A stretch of DNA of 64,000 nucleotides from Mesorhizobium sp. BR1-1-16 (GCF_020165495.1 NZ_JAIUIE010000001.1:682001-746000); one strand, 5' to 3'; shown: positions 1-9,077, counted from the stretch's first letter. A program made the numbers and translations. The notes: a model not told the origin generated them from the letters alone.

Positions 1-4
1 TCAT
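1..4 (-). CDS. cydB: Probable start codon of cydB (cut by window edge)
   Basis: Only the first codon is inside the window. Read leftward, the cydA stop codon is followed by a GGAG Shine-Dalgarno-like element and then an ATG occupying bases 4 to 2. CydB, the second subunit of the bd oxidase, normally follows cydA directly, so this ATG is its likely start. The product itself cannot be verified here. Confidence 0.5.
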
Positions 5-17
5 CGTCTGTGCTCCA

Positions 18-1604
18 CTAATGCTGCTGCGGACGGGCGAATGCCGCACCGGGAAGGATGGTGCCGCCCTGTGGCTCCATCGGCTCGGCCGCCGTGGGGC
101 CCTTCTTGATGGCATGGACCATCAGGTAGACCTCGACGATGGCGAGGCTGGTGTAGAGCACCAGGAAGATCGCCAGGCTGATCGAGAGATCGACGAGCGT
201 GAGGCCGGAGGCGGCGTAGAAGGTCGGCAGGACGCCTTCGATGATCCAGGGCTGGCGGCCGAATTCGGCGACGATCCAGCCGACTTCGATCGCGACCCAG
301 GGCAGCGGCAGGCTCAAAAGCGCCACCCACAGCATCCAGCGCTTGTCGCCGAGGCGATGCCGAGATGCCGTCCAGAAGGCGACGATGAAGAAGCCTATCA
401 GGTAGAAACCGAGCCCGACCATGATGCGGAACGCCCAGAACAGCACCGGGACGTCCGGGATCGTCTCGTTGGCGGCGGCCGTGATATCGGCCTCGGTCGC
501 GTTCTCGATGTCGGGACGATGCAGCTTCAGGAGAAGGCCGTAGCCAAGATCCTTCCAGGTCTCGCTGAAGGTCGCCCGTGCCGCGGCATCGTTCTTGTCG
601 GCGCGGATCTTCTGCAGTGCCGTATAGGCCGTGATGCCGTTGCGGATCTTGACCTTGGCGTTGTCGACGAGGTTGACGATGCCCGGCAGTTCCTGGCTCA
701 GCGAGCGCGTGCCGATGATGCCGAGCAGATAGGGGATGGAGATGGAGAAGCTGTTGTCCTGCTTCGCCATGTTCGGGAAGGCGATCACGTTGATGGCTGC
801 CGGTGCCGGCTCGGTGTGCCACATGGCTTCCATCGCCGCGACCTTCATCTTCTGGTTCTCGGTCGCGAGATAGCCGCTCTCATCGCCGAGCACGACGACG
901 GAGAGAGACGCTGCGAGGCCGAAGCTGGCGGCGACCGCCATGGAGCGCTTGGCCAGTTCGATGTGCCGGCCGCGCAGCAGGAACCAGGCGCTGACCGCGA
1001 TGACGAAGACGGAGCCGGCGACATAGCCGGCGCTGACGGTGTGGACGAACTTTGCCTGCGCGACCGGATTGAAGATCACGGCCATGAAGTCGCTGATCTC
1101 CATCCGCATCGTGTCCGGATTGAACACGCCGCCGACGGGGTTCTGCATCCAGCCGTTGGCGATCAGGATCCACAGCGCCGAGAAATTGGCGCCGAAGGCG
1201 ACCAGCCAGGTGACGGCCAGGTGCCCGACCTTCGGCAGGCGGTCCCAGCCGAAGAAGAACATGCCGATGAAGGTCGCTTCGAGGAAGAAGGCCATCAGGC
1301 CTTCGATCGCCAGCGGCGCACCGAAGATGTCGCCGACATAGTGACTGTAATAGGACCAGTTCATGCCGAACTGGAACTCCATGACGACGCCGGTGGCGAC
1401 GCCCATGGCGAAGTTGATCCCGAACAGCGTTCCCCAGAACAGCGTCATCCGTCGCCAGATGTCGCGGCCTGTCATCACATAGACGCTCTCCATGATGGCG
1501 ATCAGAAACGACAGCCCGAGCGTCAGGGGAACAAACAGGAAGTGGTACATGGCTGTGGCGGCGAATTGCAGCCGTGACAGCGTGACGACGTCGATGTCGA
1601 ACAT
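18..1604 (-). CDS. cydA: Cytochrome bd ubiquinol oxidase subunit I
   Basis: A 528-residue membrane protein, the haem-bearing quinol-oxidising subunit of the high-affinity bd oxidase that reduces O2 to water. It shows the N-terminal YHFLFVPLTLG segment with the axial His at residue 21, the GWIVAEFGRQPW signature near the C-terminus, and a long periplasmic Q-loop with the TEPAPAAINVIAFP stretch, which places it in the long-Q-loop (Escherichia coli-like) subfamily. The start is the ATG at 1604, where GAGGA lies 7 bases upstream; a longer in-frame reading from further upstream has no family similarity. cydB appears to follow. An FNR-type box lies 55 bp upstream. cydDC sits on the opposite strand 2.6 kb away. 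Confidence 0.97.
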   Translation of the reverse strand: MFDIDVVTLSRLQFAATAMYHFLFVPLTLGLSFLIAIMESVYVMTGRDIWRRMTLFWGTLFGINFAMGVATGVVMEFQFGMNWSYYSHYVGDIFGAPLAIEGLMAFFLEATFIGMFFFGWDRLPKVGHLAVTWLVAFGANFSALWILIANGWMQNPVGGVFNPDTMRMEISDFMAVIFNPVAQAKFVHTVSAGYVAGSVFVIAVSAWFLLRGRHIELAKRSMAVAASFGLAASLSVVVLGDESGYLATENQKMKVAAMEAMWHTEPAPAAINVIAFPNMAKQDNSFSISIPYLLGIIGTRSLSQELPGIVNLVDNAKVKIRNGITAYTALQKIRADKNDAAARATFSETWKDLGYGLLLKLHRPDIENATEADITAAANETIPDVPVLFWAFRIMVGLGFYLIGFFIVAFWTASRHRLGDKRWMLWVALLSLPLPWVAIEVGWIVAEFGRQPWIIEGVLPTFYAASGLTLVDLSISLAIFLVLYTSLAIVEVYLMVHAIKKGPTAAEPMEPQGGTILPGAAFARPQQH

Positions 1605-1658
1605 GGGCGATCCTCGAAACGTGATGATCGACGCTGACACGCGTTTCGGAAGGCGATC

Positions 1659-1672
1659 TTGATCAGAATCAA
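1659..1672. promoter_or_regulatory. FNR/FixK-type box upstream of cydA
   Basis: The motif TTGAT-CAGA-ATCAA is a perfect match to the FNR/FixK/Anr consensus TTGAT-N4-ATCAA. It lies 55-68 bp before the cydA start, in the 215-bp divergent region shared with the urea transporter gene. This fits oxygen-limited activation of the bd oxidase. The site is symmetric and could in principle act in either direction. Confidence 0.8.
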
Positions 1673-1819
1673 GCCCGGCGGCGATGTCGCATCGGCGGTC
1701 CGGCGGAGAGAGCGCTGCGGACGAAGTGCCGCAGGCCGGCACCCCGTGCCACGGCGCTTGCAAGGTGGATCGGCGAATCGCAAGCTCAGCCGTGAACTGC
1801 GTGGCAGACCGGGGGGACG

Positions 1820-2803
1820 ATGAAAATGCAGAGCCTTGCCGAGAGGTTCGAGCGCGCGGCCGCGGCCTCGCCACCGCTTCGATTCGTCGATGTCGCGCTG
1901 CGCGGGCTCGGCCAGGTGATGTTCCAGGACAATCCCCTCACCGGGCTCTTCTTCCTGCTCGCCATCATCTGGGGCGCCGTCGCGACGGGGCAGCCCTTCG
2001 TGGCGATCGGCGGGGTGCTGGCGCTCCTCGTGGCGACCGCTACGGCGCTTGCGCTCGGCGTCGACCGGACCGCCTGGCGCGCCGGTCTCTACGGCTTCAA
2101 CGGCGTGCTGACCGGTCTTGCCCTTGCGACGTTCCTTGCGCCCGGGCCAATGCTGATCGTGTTCGTGATCCTCGGAGCCGCGGTGTCGGTGGTCGTGACG
2201 CTCGCCACCCAGCGCTGGCTGGCGGCGTACGGCATTCCCGGCCTGACCTTTCCCTTCGTGACGACGAGCTGGCTCTTCCTCCTGGCCAGCCATGGCTTTG
2301 CCGGTGTTGCTGGTAGCGGCCTGCCGGCCGGCGCCGTTACGGCCCCGGCTATCATCGTTGCATCCGATCCGCTGCGCGTGGTCGATTTCGTCGGCGGCGT
2401 CGCCCTCAGCATCAGTCAGGTTTTCCTGAAGGACAGTCTCGTTGCGGCGCTGCTCTTCCTCGTCGGGCTGGCGGTTTCCTCGATTCCCGCCGCGCTGCTC
2501 GCCCTTGCCGGCGCCCTAATTGCCGTGATCATCGCCCACCTTGCCGGCGCGGAAAGCGATCTCGTCACCGGCGGCCTGCTTGGTTTCAGTCCGGTGCTGA
2601 CAGCGGTCGCGCTTGGCTGTGTGTTCGCGAGCCCGACGCCGCGCAGTCTGGCCTATGCCGCCTTCGCAACGGTGATCACGGTCATCGCTCAGGTGGCGAT
2701 GAATGCCGCGCTCGCTCCTGTGGCGCTGCCGGCTATGACCATGCCCTTCGTGCTGGTCACCTGGCTGTTCCTGATGGCGCGGCCGGCGGCGGCGAAGAGC
2801 TGA
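1820..2803 (+). CDS. Urea transporter family (UT) membrane protein
   Basis: A 327-residue, strongly hydrophobic protein of the urea transporter family, whose members are trimeric urea channels. The family's two-fold internal repeat is visible: GFNGVLTGLAL is echoed by GFSPVLTAVAL, and LTFPFVTTSWLFL by MTMPFVLVTWLFL. The ATG at 1820 follows a GGGGGG-AC stretch; an ATG two codons later is also possible. It is divergent from cydA, and its last 47 bases overlap the 3' end of the DUF1576 gene on the other strand. No urease genes are present, so urea as substrate is a family-based inference and other small solutes cannot be excluded. Confidence 0.88.
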   Translation: MKMQSLAERFERAAAASPPLRFVDVALRGLGQVMFQDNPLTGLFFLLAIIWGAVATGQPFVAIGGVLALLVATATALALGVDRTAWRAGLYGFNGVLTGLALATFLAPGPMLIVFVILGAAVSVVVTLATQRWLAAYGIPGLTFPFVTTSWLFLLASHGFAGVAGSGLPAGAVTAPAIIVASDPLRVVDFVGGVALSISQVFLKDSLVAALLFLVGLAVSSIPAALLALAGALIAVIIAHLAGAESDLVTGGLLGFSPVLTAVALGCVFASPTPRSLAYAAFATVITVIAQVAMNAALAPVALPAMTMPFVLVTWLFLMARPAAAKS

Positions 2804-4094
2804 GCGCGTCGGGCTTCTCACGCCTGAAGGCGATGATGATCGGCGCCAGCACGGCGGCGACGAGGCCGGCGGCGAAGCCGTTGTTGTATAGCACCAGTCC
2901 GCCATGCAGGTCGCCGACGGCCAAAGCGGCCGACGAATGGATGAACCCGGCCACGATGCCCCAGTGCCAGCCGAAGCGCCCGGCGATCGGCGCCAGCGTC
3001 GTGCCGAACAGCGCTGCGAGCTGGAGCGACGGCATATCGGCGTTCCACGGCTTGGCGAGCGTGCCGATGAACACGCCGAGCATTACAGGCCAGATATTGC
3101 GCGGGTGTTTGCCGGCGGCTGCGAAGCCGACAATGGTCATGATCGCGCCGATCGTCGGACCATTGAGGTCTCCGCCGACAAGCAGGAGATAGGCGGTGCC
3201 GACCGCGCCTGATGCGCCCATGTTCACCAGGGTTGCACCGAGGCCCGCCGCGCCGATGAAATCGGCCGGTGCCTGGCCGGTCATCGCTAGAATGGTTCTG
3301 AAGCCGCCGAGCGCGCCGCGGTCGATCGCGAGGCCAGCTCCGGCGAGCGCCGCGAAGACCGCGAACAGGAAGATGCCGAGCCAGAGATTGTTGCCGCTCG
3401 TCCAGATGAAGACAGGCTCCGGCACGAAGCCGTAGGAGCGATAAAGCGCCACGACCAGCGTGCCGAGGATGCCGGCGGCGAAGCCCATATTATAGAGGCT
3501 GAACCCCATATGCGCCTTGAACAATTGAGCCGCGACGGGCACCAGCACGAAGCCGATGATGATCCCGGTGACGAGGCCGAGCGGCAGCGTCGCGGTGAGC
3601 GGCATCGTCGTCGAGAACAGTATCTCGGAGAAGATCGGCGCCAGCGCGCAGCCAAAAAAGGCGGTGTTGGCGTGGGCGGCGAAGCGTTCGCCTTTGACAC
3701 GGCAATAGAGCCAGACGCCGGCGATGATCGGCCAGACATTCAGCAGATTCTTGCCGAACAGCCCGAAGCCGAGCGTCAGCAGCAGCGCCGCCACGGCGCC
3801 GCCGGTCATCTTTGCGCCCGCGCGCTGGTAGATGAGACAGCCGACAAGCGTCAGCAGGCCGGCATTCACGAAGGCTGCGCCCATGCCGCCGACGCCGATA
3901 TAATCGGTGATCAGCGTGTCGCGGGCGATGAGGATCTTTCCGAGACCGCTGACGATCACGGATGGACGATCCGACGCGAGACCGAACAGCAGAAATGCCA
4001 CGGCGACAGCCGCGACCACCCTGAGGACGCGCCCGTCTTCTGCCGCCCCCGGAGCCTCGGCCGCCAGTGCCGGGCGTGCCCCCGAACCGCTCAT
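2757..4094 (-). CDS. DUF1576 family polytopic membrane protein, tandem internal repeat
   Basis: A 445-residue membrane protein that I assign to DUF1576, a family of unknown function. It is an internal duplication: DYIG..GAAFVNAG near residue 64 recurs as DFIG..GATLVNMG near 278; GKNLLNVWP recurs as GKHPRNIWP; and SLYNMGFAAG near 199 recurs as VLYNNGFAAG near 401. Such two-fold repeats are typical of channels and secondary transporters, but the substrate is unknown. The ATG at 4094 has GGAGG 7 bases upstream; an upstream in-frame extension is unlike the family. The 3' end overlaps the urea transporter gene by 47 bp, tail to tail, and the 5' end faces away from cydD. Confidence 0.8.
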   Translation of the reverse strand: MSGSGARPALAAEAPGAAEDGRVLRVVAAVAVAFLLFGLASDRPSVIVSGLGKILIARDTLITDYIGVGGMGAAFVNAGLLTLVGCLIYQRAGAKMTGGAVAALLLTLGFGLFGKNLLNVWPIIAGVWLYCRVKGERFAAHANTAFFGCALAPIFSEILFSTTMPLTATLPLGLVTGIIIGFVLVPVAAQLFKAHMGFSLYNMGFAAGILGTLVVALYRSYGFVPEPVFIWTSGNNLWLGIFLFAVFAALAGAGLAIDRGALGGFRTILAMTGQAPADFIGAAGLGATLVNMGASGAVGTAYLLLVGGDLNGPTIGAIMTIVGFAAAGKHPRNIWPVMLGVFIGTLAKPWNADMPSLQLAALFGTTLAPIAGRFGWHWGIVAGFIHSSAALAVGDLHGGLVLYNNGFAAGLVAAVLAPIIIAFRREKPDALSSSPPPAAPSGTAR

Positions 4095-4231
4095 CGCTCT
4101 GCCTCCTGCATCCCGTCCGCCATGCTTCGCGCGTCCCGCAGCATTGATCACCTTGCCGGCATGCGGCGCAACGGCAGCCTGAGCCACGACTGCTACCTCA
4201 GGCCACGTTGCCGGCTGCGGCTCGACGCTTC

Positions 4232-6022
4232 ATGGTCGACATCATGAGCACGATCGAGCACGATCCCGCCAGTTCAGCGTCGCGCCTCGGCGCGGCGGAA
4301 ATGGCGTGGCTGAAGACGCAGCGGCGGGCGGGCGGGCTCTGGCTACGTGTTGCGATCGCGGTTCCGCTGGTCGCTGGCCTTTTCACCGTGGCGCAGGCTT
4401 TCACGCTGGCAACGATCATCGACCGCGCGCTTGTCGGCCATGTCGCTCCCGCCGGCCAAATCCGCCTCGTGCTGCTGCTCGTTGCCATCATCTGTTGCCG
4501 CGCCGTTCTGGCGCTGGTCAGCGAACGCCTCGGCAGCCGCGCTGCCGAGGACGTCAAGCGCGCCATCCGCCAGAGCCTGCAGGCCTCGATCATGGCGAAG
4601 AGTCCGGAATGGCTGCGGGAGCGCTCCTCCGGGGTGCTGGCGAGCCAACTCGTCGACGGCGTCGAGGCGCTCGACGGCTATTTCGCGCGCTTCATGCCGG
4701 CGATGATCGCGGCGGCGGTGCTACCGGTCGCCTTCGCCATCGGACTGATGCCTGTCGATATCGTGGTCGGAGCGCTTTTCCTCGTCACTGCGCCGCTGAT
4801 TCCGCTTTTCATGGCGCTGGTCGGCTGGGGTGCCGAGGCGGCGAGCCGCCGCCACATGACCGCGCTGACCCGTCTGTCCGGGCTGTTCGCCGATCGGCTG
4901 CGCGGCATTCTCGTATTGAAGCTGTTCGGTCGCGCCGAGGACGAGGTGGCGCGCGTCAAGGCGGCGAGCGATGACGTCGCCACGCGGACGCTTCAGGTGC
5001 TGCGCATCGCCTTCCTCTCCTCGGCCGTGCTCGAATTCTTCGCGGCGATCGGCGTCGCCGGCGTCGCGCTCTATGTCGGGCTGACCTATGTCGGCTTCAT
5101 CGACCTGCGTGGCTCGCCTCTCGGCCTGCAGGCCGGTCTGTTCTGTCTGCTGATGGCGCCCGAAGTCTATATGCCGCTGCGGACGCTGGCTGCCCATTAT
5201 CACGACCGCGCGGCTGCCAAGGCCGCTGTTGCCGATTTTGCGGCGCTCATCAACGGATCGGCGGATGCCGTCGCCGGTGTTCCCGCTCCGACGACTCCTC
5301 TTCCGGCTGGTGCGCTGTCGGTTACGATCCGCCAACTCACGCTCCATGCCGCGGGGCGGGGCGTCATCCTCGATGGTGTCGATCTCGACATCCCCGCCGG
5401 TGCGCGCATCGCGATTCTCGGCCCGAGCGGCATCGGAAAATCGAGCCTGATCGAGGCGATGGCGCGCCTGCGCAGTTTCGAAGGTTCGATTGCCATCGGC
5501 GGTGTGCCACTCGGCGAGATCGACGAGGCATCGATGCGCCGCCAGGTCGCTCTGCTCGGCCAGCGGCCGAAGCTGTTCCACGGCACCATTGCCGACAATA
5601 TCCGCTTGGGGCTGCCCGATGCGACGGCCGCGGCGGTGAGCCGTGCCGCCGACCAGGCGCTTGTTGGCGATTTCGCCGACCGGACGGCTGACGGCCTCGA
5701 GATGGCAATCGGCGAGCGGGGCAGGGGCGTTTCGGGTGGTGAGGCCCACCGCGTGGCGCTCGCGCGCATTTTCCTGCGCGATCCGGGGCTGATCTTGCTG
5801 GACGAGCCCACCGCCCATCTCGATGCCGCGACGGAGGCGCGGATTATCGCCGCCATTCTCCGTTTCGCGGAAGGGCGCACTTTGGTCGTGGTCACCCATT
5901 CCGAACCCGTCGCCCGCAGCATGGACCGGATCTACCGGATTGCCGGCGGCCGTCTCCTGCCGGTGCCGCACCGTCCGTCCAGCATGGCGACCGCCCGGCG
6001 CGAACGGGGAGACGCGCCATGA
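4232..6022 (+). CDS. cydD: CydD subunit of the CydDC ABC exporter
   Basis: A fused permease/ATPase half-transporter of about 595 residues. The N-terminal half has six hydrophobic segments; the C-terminal half has Walker A GPSGIGKSS, the ABC signature VSGGE and Walker B LILLDEP. CydDC is required for assembly of bd oxidase and has been described as moving thiols or haem across the inner membrane. The next gene starts inside its stop codon (ATGA), so the two are translationally coupled. The start is uncertain: ATG at 4232, ATG at 4244 and TTG at 4208 are in frame and none has a clear ribosome-binding site. Confidence 0.93.
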   Translation: MVDIMSTIEHDPASSASRLGAAEMAWLKTQRRAGGLWLRVAIAVPLVAGLFTVAQAFTLATIIDRALVGHVAPAGQIRLVLLLVAIICCRAVLALVSERLGSRAAEDVKRAIRQSLQASIMAKSPEWLRERSSGVLASQLVDGVEALDGYFARFMPAMIAAAVLPVAFAIGLMPVDIVVGALFLVTAPLIPLFMALVGWGAEAASRRHMTALTRLSGLFADRLRGILVLKLFGRAEDEVARVKAASDDVATRTLQVLRIAFLSSAVLEFFAAIGVAGVALYVGLTYVGFIDLRGSPLGLQAGLFCLLMAPEVYMPLRTLAAHYHDRAAAKAAVADFAALINGSADAVAGVPAPTTPLPAGALSVTIRQLTLHAAGRGVILDGVDLDIPAGARIAILGPSGIGKSSLIEAMARLRSFEGSIAIGGVPLGEIDEASMRRQVALLGQRPKLFHGTIADNIRLGLPDATAAAVSRAADQALVGDFADRTADGLEMAIGERGRGVSGGEAHRVALARIFLRDPGLILLDEPTAHLDAATEARIIAAILRFAEGRTLVVVTHSEPVARSMDRIYRIAGGRLLPVPHRPSSMATARRERGDAP

Positions 6023-7674
6023 AGCTCCTGCTGCCGCTCGTGCTTCGCCGCGCCCCCGGCTTCTTGCTGGCGCTGGCGCTCTCGGTGCTGACGCTTGCCG
6101 CCGGCGCGGGCCTGCTCGGCGTTTCCGGCTGGTTTCTGACCGGCGCGGCCTTGGCGGGCGCTGCCGGCGGTTTCGAGCTTTTCGCGCCGTCGGCGGCGGT
6201 GCGCGGGCTCTCCTTCCTCAGGATCGGCGCGCGCTATGGCGAGCGGATGACCGGCCACGCCGTCACACTCGCGATGCTCTCGGAACTGCGCAGCACGCTA
6301 TTTGCGCGCTTGATCCCGCTGGTGCCGATGAAAGGCGTCGCCGGCCGCACAGGCGATTTCGTCGCGCGCCTGACGGCCGATATCGAAGCGCTCGACATGG
6401 TGATGCTGCAGGCCGTCCTGCCGCTGCTGACCGCCTGCACTGCCGCCGCCGGCCTCGCGCTGATGCTGTGGCTGACGTTGCCGGAGGCGGTTCCGGTCGG
6501 CGTCGCCGGGTTCGCGCTTACGGCGCTCGCGGTCCCGCTGGCGCTCGTTCTCGGCGGGCGCCGTATCGGTGCTGCGACGGTTGCGGCTTCGTCCGATCTG
6601 CGCGTCGCCGCCCTCGACGCCGTCGATGGCCACGCTGATCTTGTGGCGCTCGGCGCAACGGAGGCCGGCATCGCCCGCTTCGCCGAGGCCGCCGCCGGCC
6701 TGCGTGCCGCCCGGCTGGCGGAGGCGCGGCGCGTGGCGCTCGGTCCTGCTCTCGCACAACTTGGTGCCGGCCTCACAATGGCGGCGACACTCTGGCTCGG
6801 GCTTGGCGCGCTCGCCGAGGGCAGGATCAGTGGACCCGTCCTGACGGGCGTGCTCCTCGCCATTCTCGGCCTCTTCGAGGTCACCGGCCCGATCCTGCGC
6901 GGGGCCGGGCGCATCGGCTCGGCGCTGGCCGCATCCCGCCGCGTCTCGGACATCGTGGCGACCGTCCCGTCGATCCGCGATCCGCTCGTGCCGGCGCGAC
7001 TGCCGGGCGAGGGCGCCCTCGTCATCGACCGCGTCAGCTATGGCTACGGCATCGACCGACCGGTGCTGGCCGACATTTCCCTCGAGGCGCAACCGGGCGA
7101 GCGGATTGCCATCCTCGGCGCCAGCGGCTCAGGAAAATCCACGTTGCTCGGCCTCATCATGCGGCTCGACGACGTCGGCGCCGGCGCGATCCGCTTTGGC
7201 GGCATCGATATTCGCGATGCCGCGCTGGCCGACCTCCATAGCCACATCGCTCTCCTGACGCAGGATGCGCCGGTCTTCATTGGCACGGTGCGCGACAATC
7301 TGAGGATCGGCTCGCCTTTCGCCGACGACGCAACGCTCTATACGGCGCTCGGCAATGCGCGGCTGGCCGAATTCGTGCGCAGCCTGCCTGAGGGGCTCGA
7401 TACCTGGCTCGGCGAGTCCGGGGCGACCCTGTCGGCCGGACAGGCGCGGCGCCTCTGCCTTGCGCGCACGCTGCTTTCGCCAGCCCGGCTGATCCTGCTC
7501 GACGAGCCGACCGCCGGGCTCGACGGCGAGACGGAGGCAGAGTTTCTCGGCGACCTGCTGACGGCGACCGAAGGACGAACGCTCGTCGTCGCGACCCACG
7601 CCGCGCTGCCGAGAGCGGCGGTCGACCGTATCTTCAAGTTCGACGACGGCCGGCTGGTCGAGGCCTCGCGCTGA
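6019..7674 (+). CDS. cydC: CydC subunit of the CydDC ABC exporter
   Basis: A 551-residue permease/ATPase partner of CydD. It has N-terminal membrane segments followed by a nucleotide-binding domain with Walker A GASGSGKST, signature LSAGQ and Walker B LILLDEPTAGLD. The start ATG overlaps the cydD stop by four bases. Together with cydD it forms the heterodimeric exporter needed for haem insertion into cytochrome bd, consistent with cydA nearby. The stop is six bases from the 3' end of the convergent TetR gene. Confidence 0.95.
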   Translation: MKLLLPLVLRRAPGFLLALALSVLTLAAGAGLLGVSGWFLTGAALAGAAGGFELFAPSAAVRGLSFLRIGARYGERMTGHAVTLAMLSELRSTLFARLIPLVPMKGVAGRTGDFVARLTADIEALDMVMLQAVLPLLTACTAAAGLALMLWLTLPEAVPVGVAGFALTALAVPLALVLGGRRIGAATVAASSDLRVAALDAVDGHADLVALGATEAGIARFAEAAAGLRAARLAEARRVALGPALAQLGAGLTMAATLWLGLGALAEGRISGPVLTGVLLAILGLFEVTGPILRGAGRIGSALAASRRVSDIVATVPSIRDPLVPARLPGEGALVIDRVSYGYGIDRPVLADISLEAQPGERIAILGASGSGKSTLLGLIMRLDDVGAGAIRFGGIDIRDAALADLHSHIALLTQDAPVFIGTVRDNLRIGSPFADDATLYTALGNARLAEFVRSLPEGLDTWLGESGATLSAGQARRLCLARTLLSPARLILLDEPTAGLDGETEAEFLGDLLTATEGRTLVVATHAALPRAAVDRIFKFDDGRLVEASR

Positions 7675-7680
7675 GATCGG

Positions 7681-8310
7681 TTAACCCGGCGGAGCGTGAT
7701 CCGTCGCCCGGTGCGAGGCGAGCAATGCGGCGGCGAGCGCACAAAGGCCGGCGCCCGGCCCATCCGGTCCGACGCTGCGATAGGATGCGCGCGCGCCCTC
7801 GACCAGCAGGAAGAGATGGTCCGCCAATTGTTCGGGTTCGGTGAGGCCCGACGCACAGCAGAGCGCCGTGAGCCGTTCCCGGCGTGTCCGCGCCGCAGAT
7901 TCAACAAACTTGCGTCCGGGATGCTCGGGATCGCTGATCTGGATGGCGGCGTTGACCAATGCGCAGCCGCTTGCGTCATGGCGCTCGCCATGGCCGCCGA
8001 CGCGATCGAGCCAGGCCCGGATCTGCGCGAGAGCATCGCCCGGATGCAGTTCGGCGATCTCGTCCCAGATGCGCGCCGTCTCCTCGGCGAGGCCGCGAAG
8101 ATATTCGGCCACCAGCAGGTCCTTCGATTCGAAGTGCCGGTAGAGCGTCATCTTGTTAGTCCCGGCCGCTTCCGCGATCGCCTCGACGCCGACCCCCTGC
8201 ACGCCGTGCCGATAGAAGAGCTCGCGCGCGGCCACGATGATGCGCTGGCGCGGCGGGAGAGCTCCGTCTCTCATACGGTGAACGGACTGTTCAGAAAGCT
8301 GCGCGGGCAC
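7681..8310 (-). CDS. TetR/AcrR family transcriptional regulator
   Basis: A 209-residue regulator. The N-terminal helix-turn-helix is typical, with the GVEAIAEAAGTNKMTLYRHF stretch near residues 42-61, followed by an all-helical ligand domain. It is divergent from an azoreductase gene, the usual arrangement for a local repressor, and palindromes lie between them. I prefer the GTG at 8310 because an AGGA element lies about 10 bases upstream; the ATG at 8274 would shorten the protein by 12 residues and has no visible ribosome-binding site. The ligand is unknown; quinones or electrophiles are plausible for an azoreductase regulator. Confidence 0.88.
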   Translation of the reverse strand: MPAQLSEQSVHRMRDGALPPRQRIIVAARELFYRHGVQGVGVEAIAEAAGTNKMTLYRHFESKDLLVAEYLRGLAEETARIWDEIAELHPGDALAQIRAWLDRVGGHGERHDASGCALVNAAIQISDPEHPGRKFVESAARTRRERLTALCCASGLTEPEQLADHLFLLVEGARASYRSVGPDGPGAGLCALAAALLASHRATDHAPPG

Positions 8311-8323
8311 GGGCTTGAAATCC

Positions 8324-8367
8324 TGTTACTCAACGGTAACATTTGATCATGTTACCGAACAGTACCG
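8324..8367. promoter_or_regulatory. Paired TetR operator-like palindromes
   Basis: Two related sites lie in the divergent region. Site 1 (8324-8341) is TGTTAC-TCAACG-GTAACA with perfect 6-bp arms. Site 2 (8350-8367) is TGTTAC-CGAACA-GTACCG with imperfect arms. Their centres are 26 bp apart, and a 7-bp inverted repeat GGTAACA/TGTTACC also links them. Site 1 is 13 bp upstream of the TetR start and both lie just before the azoreductase, so one dimer pair could repress both genes. Confidence 0.65.
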
Positions 8368-8416
8368 ATCTTGGCGGACAAACGCGTCCTGACCCAAGAT
8401 AGTGAAGGGAACCGCT

Positions 8417-9052
8417 ATGACCAACATCCTTTTCGTCTCGTCCAGCCCGCGCGGCGCCGCTTCGCAGTCCTCCAAGGTCGCAGAGCAACTCATCGCCGGG
8501 ATTCGCGCCGAGGATCCGACCGCGACCGTCACGCGGCGCGACCTGGCTGCCAATCCGCTGCCGCATCTCGACGGCGAATTCCTTGGTGCCATCTTCGGCC
8601 CGGCCGAGGCGCACACCGTGGAGCAGACACGCCTGCTCGCGCTCTCCGATCAGCTCGTCGATGAAATCTTTGCCGCCGACGTGATCGTCATCGCCTCGGC
8701 CATGATCAACTTCACCGTGCCGTCGACGCTGAAGAGCTGGTTCGATTTCATCGCCCGCCGCGGCCGGACGTTCAGCTATGGCGAGAACGGCCCCGAGGGG
8801 CTGGTCAAGGGCAAGCGGGTGGTCGTCGTCGAAGCCAAGGGCGGCATCTATTCCGACGGCCCCATGAAGGTCCACGACTATCAGCAGCCCTGGATGCGCT
8901 TCATGCTCGGCTTCCTCGGCATGACCGATGTCGAGGTCATCTATGTCGAGGGCCAGTCGCTGGGGGCGGATCGCGCGGCGCAGGGCGTCACCGAGGCTTC
9001 AAGCCGCGCCAACGACACGGCGCGCGCCCTCGCAAGCCGCATCGCGGCCTGA
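8417..9052 (+). CDS. azoR: FMN-dependent NADH-azoreductase
   Basis: A 211-residue flavodoxin-fold enzyme of the AzoR family, which reduces azo bonds and quinones by two-electron transfer from NAD(P)H through FMN in the cytosol. The phosphate-binding loop SSSPRGAASQS is at the N-terminus, and the family segment MINFTVPSTLKSWFD followed by GRTFSYGENG lies mid-protein. The ATG at 8417 has GAAGGGA 6 bases upstream. It is likely repressed by the divergent TetR protein. In vivo the physiological substrate is more likely quinones than azo dyes, but the sequence does not show this. Confidence 0.92.
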   Translation: MTNILFVSSSPRGAASQSSKVAEQLIAGIRAEDPTATVTRRDLAANPLPHLDGEFLGAIFGPAEAHTVEQTRLLALSDQLVDEIFAADVIVIASAMINFTVPSTLKSWFDFIARRGRTFSYGENGPEGLVKGKRVVVVEAKGGIYSDGPMKVHDYQQPWMRFMLGFLGMTDVEVIYVEGQSLGADRAAQGVTEASSRANDTARALASRIAA

Positions 9053-9077
9053 CACCGTTCTGCGGGGAGACGGGCGA

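Noticed and set aside
4144-4158. Second FNR box before cydD
   Set aside because: Only the TTGAT half-site is present; the other half reads TTGCC, so it does not meet the consensus.
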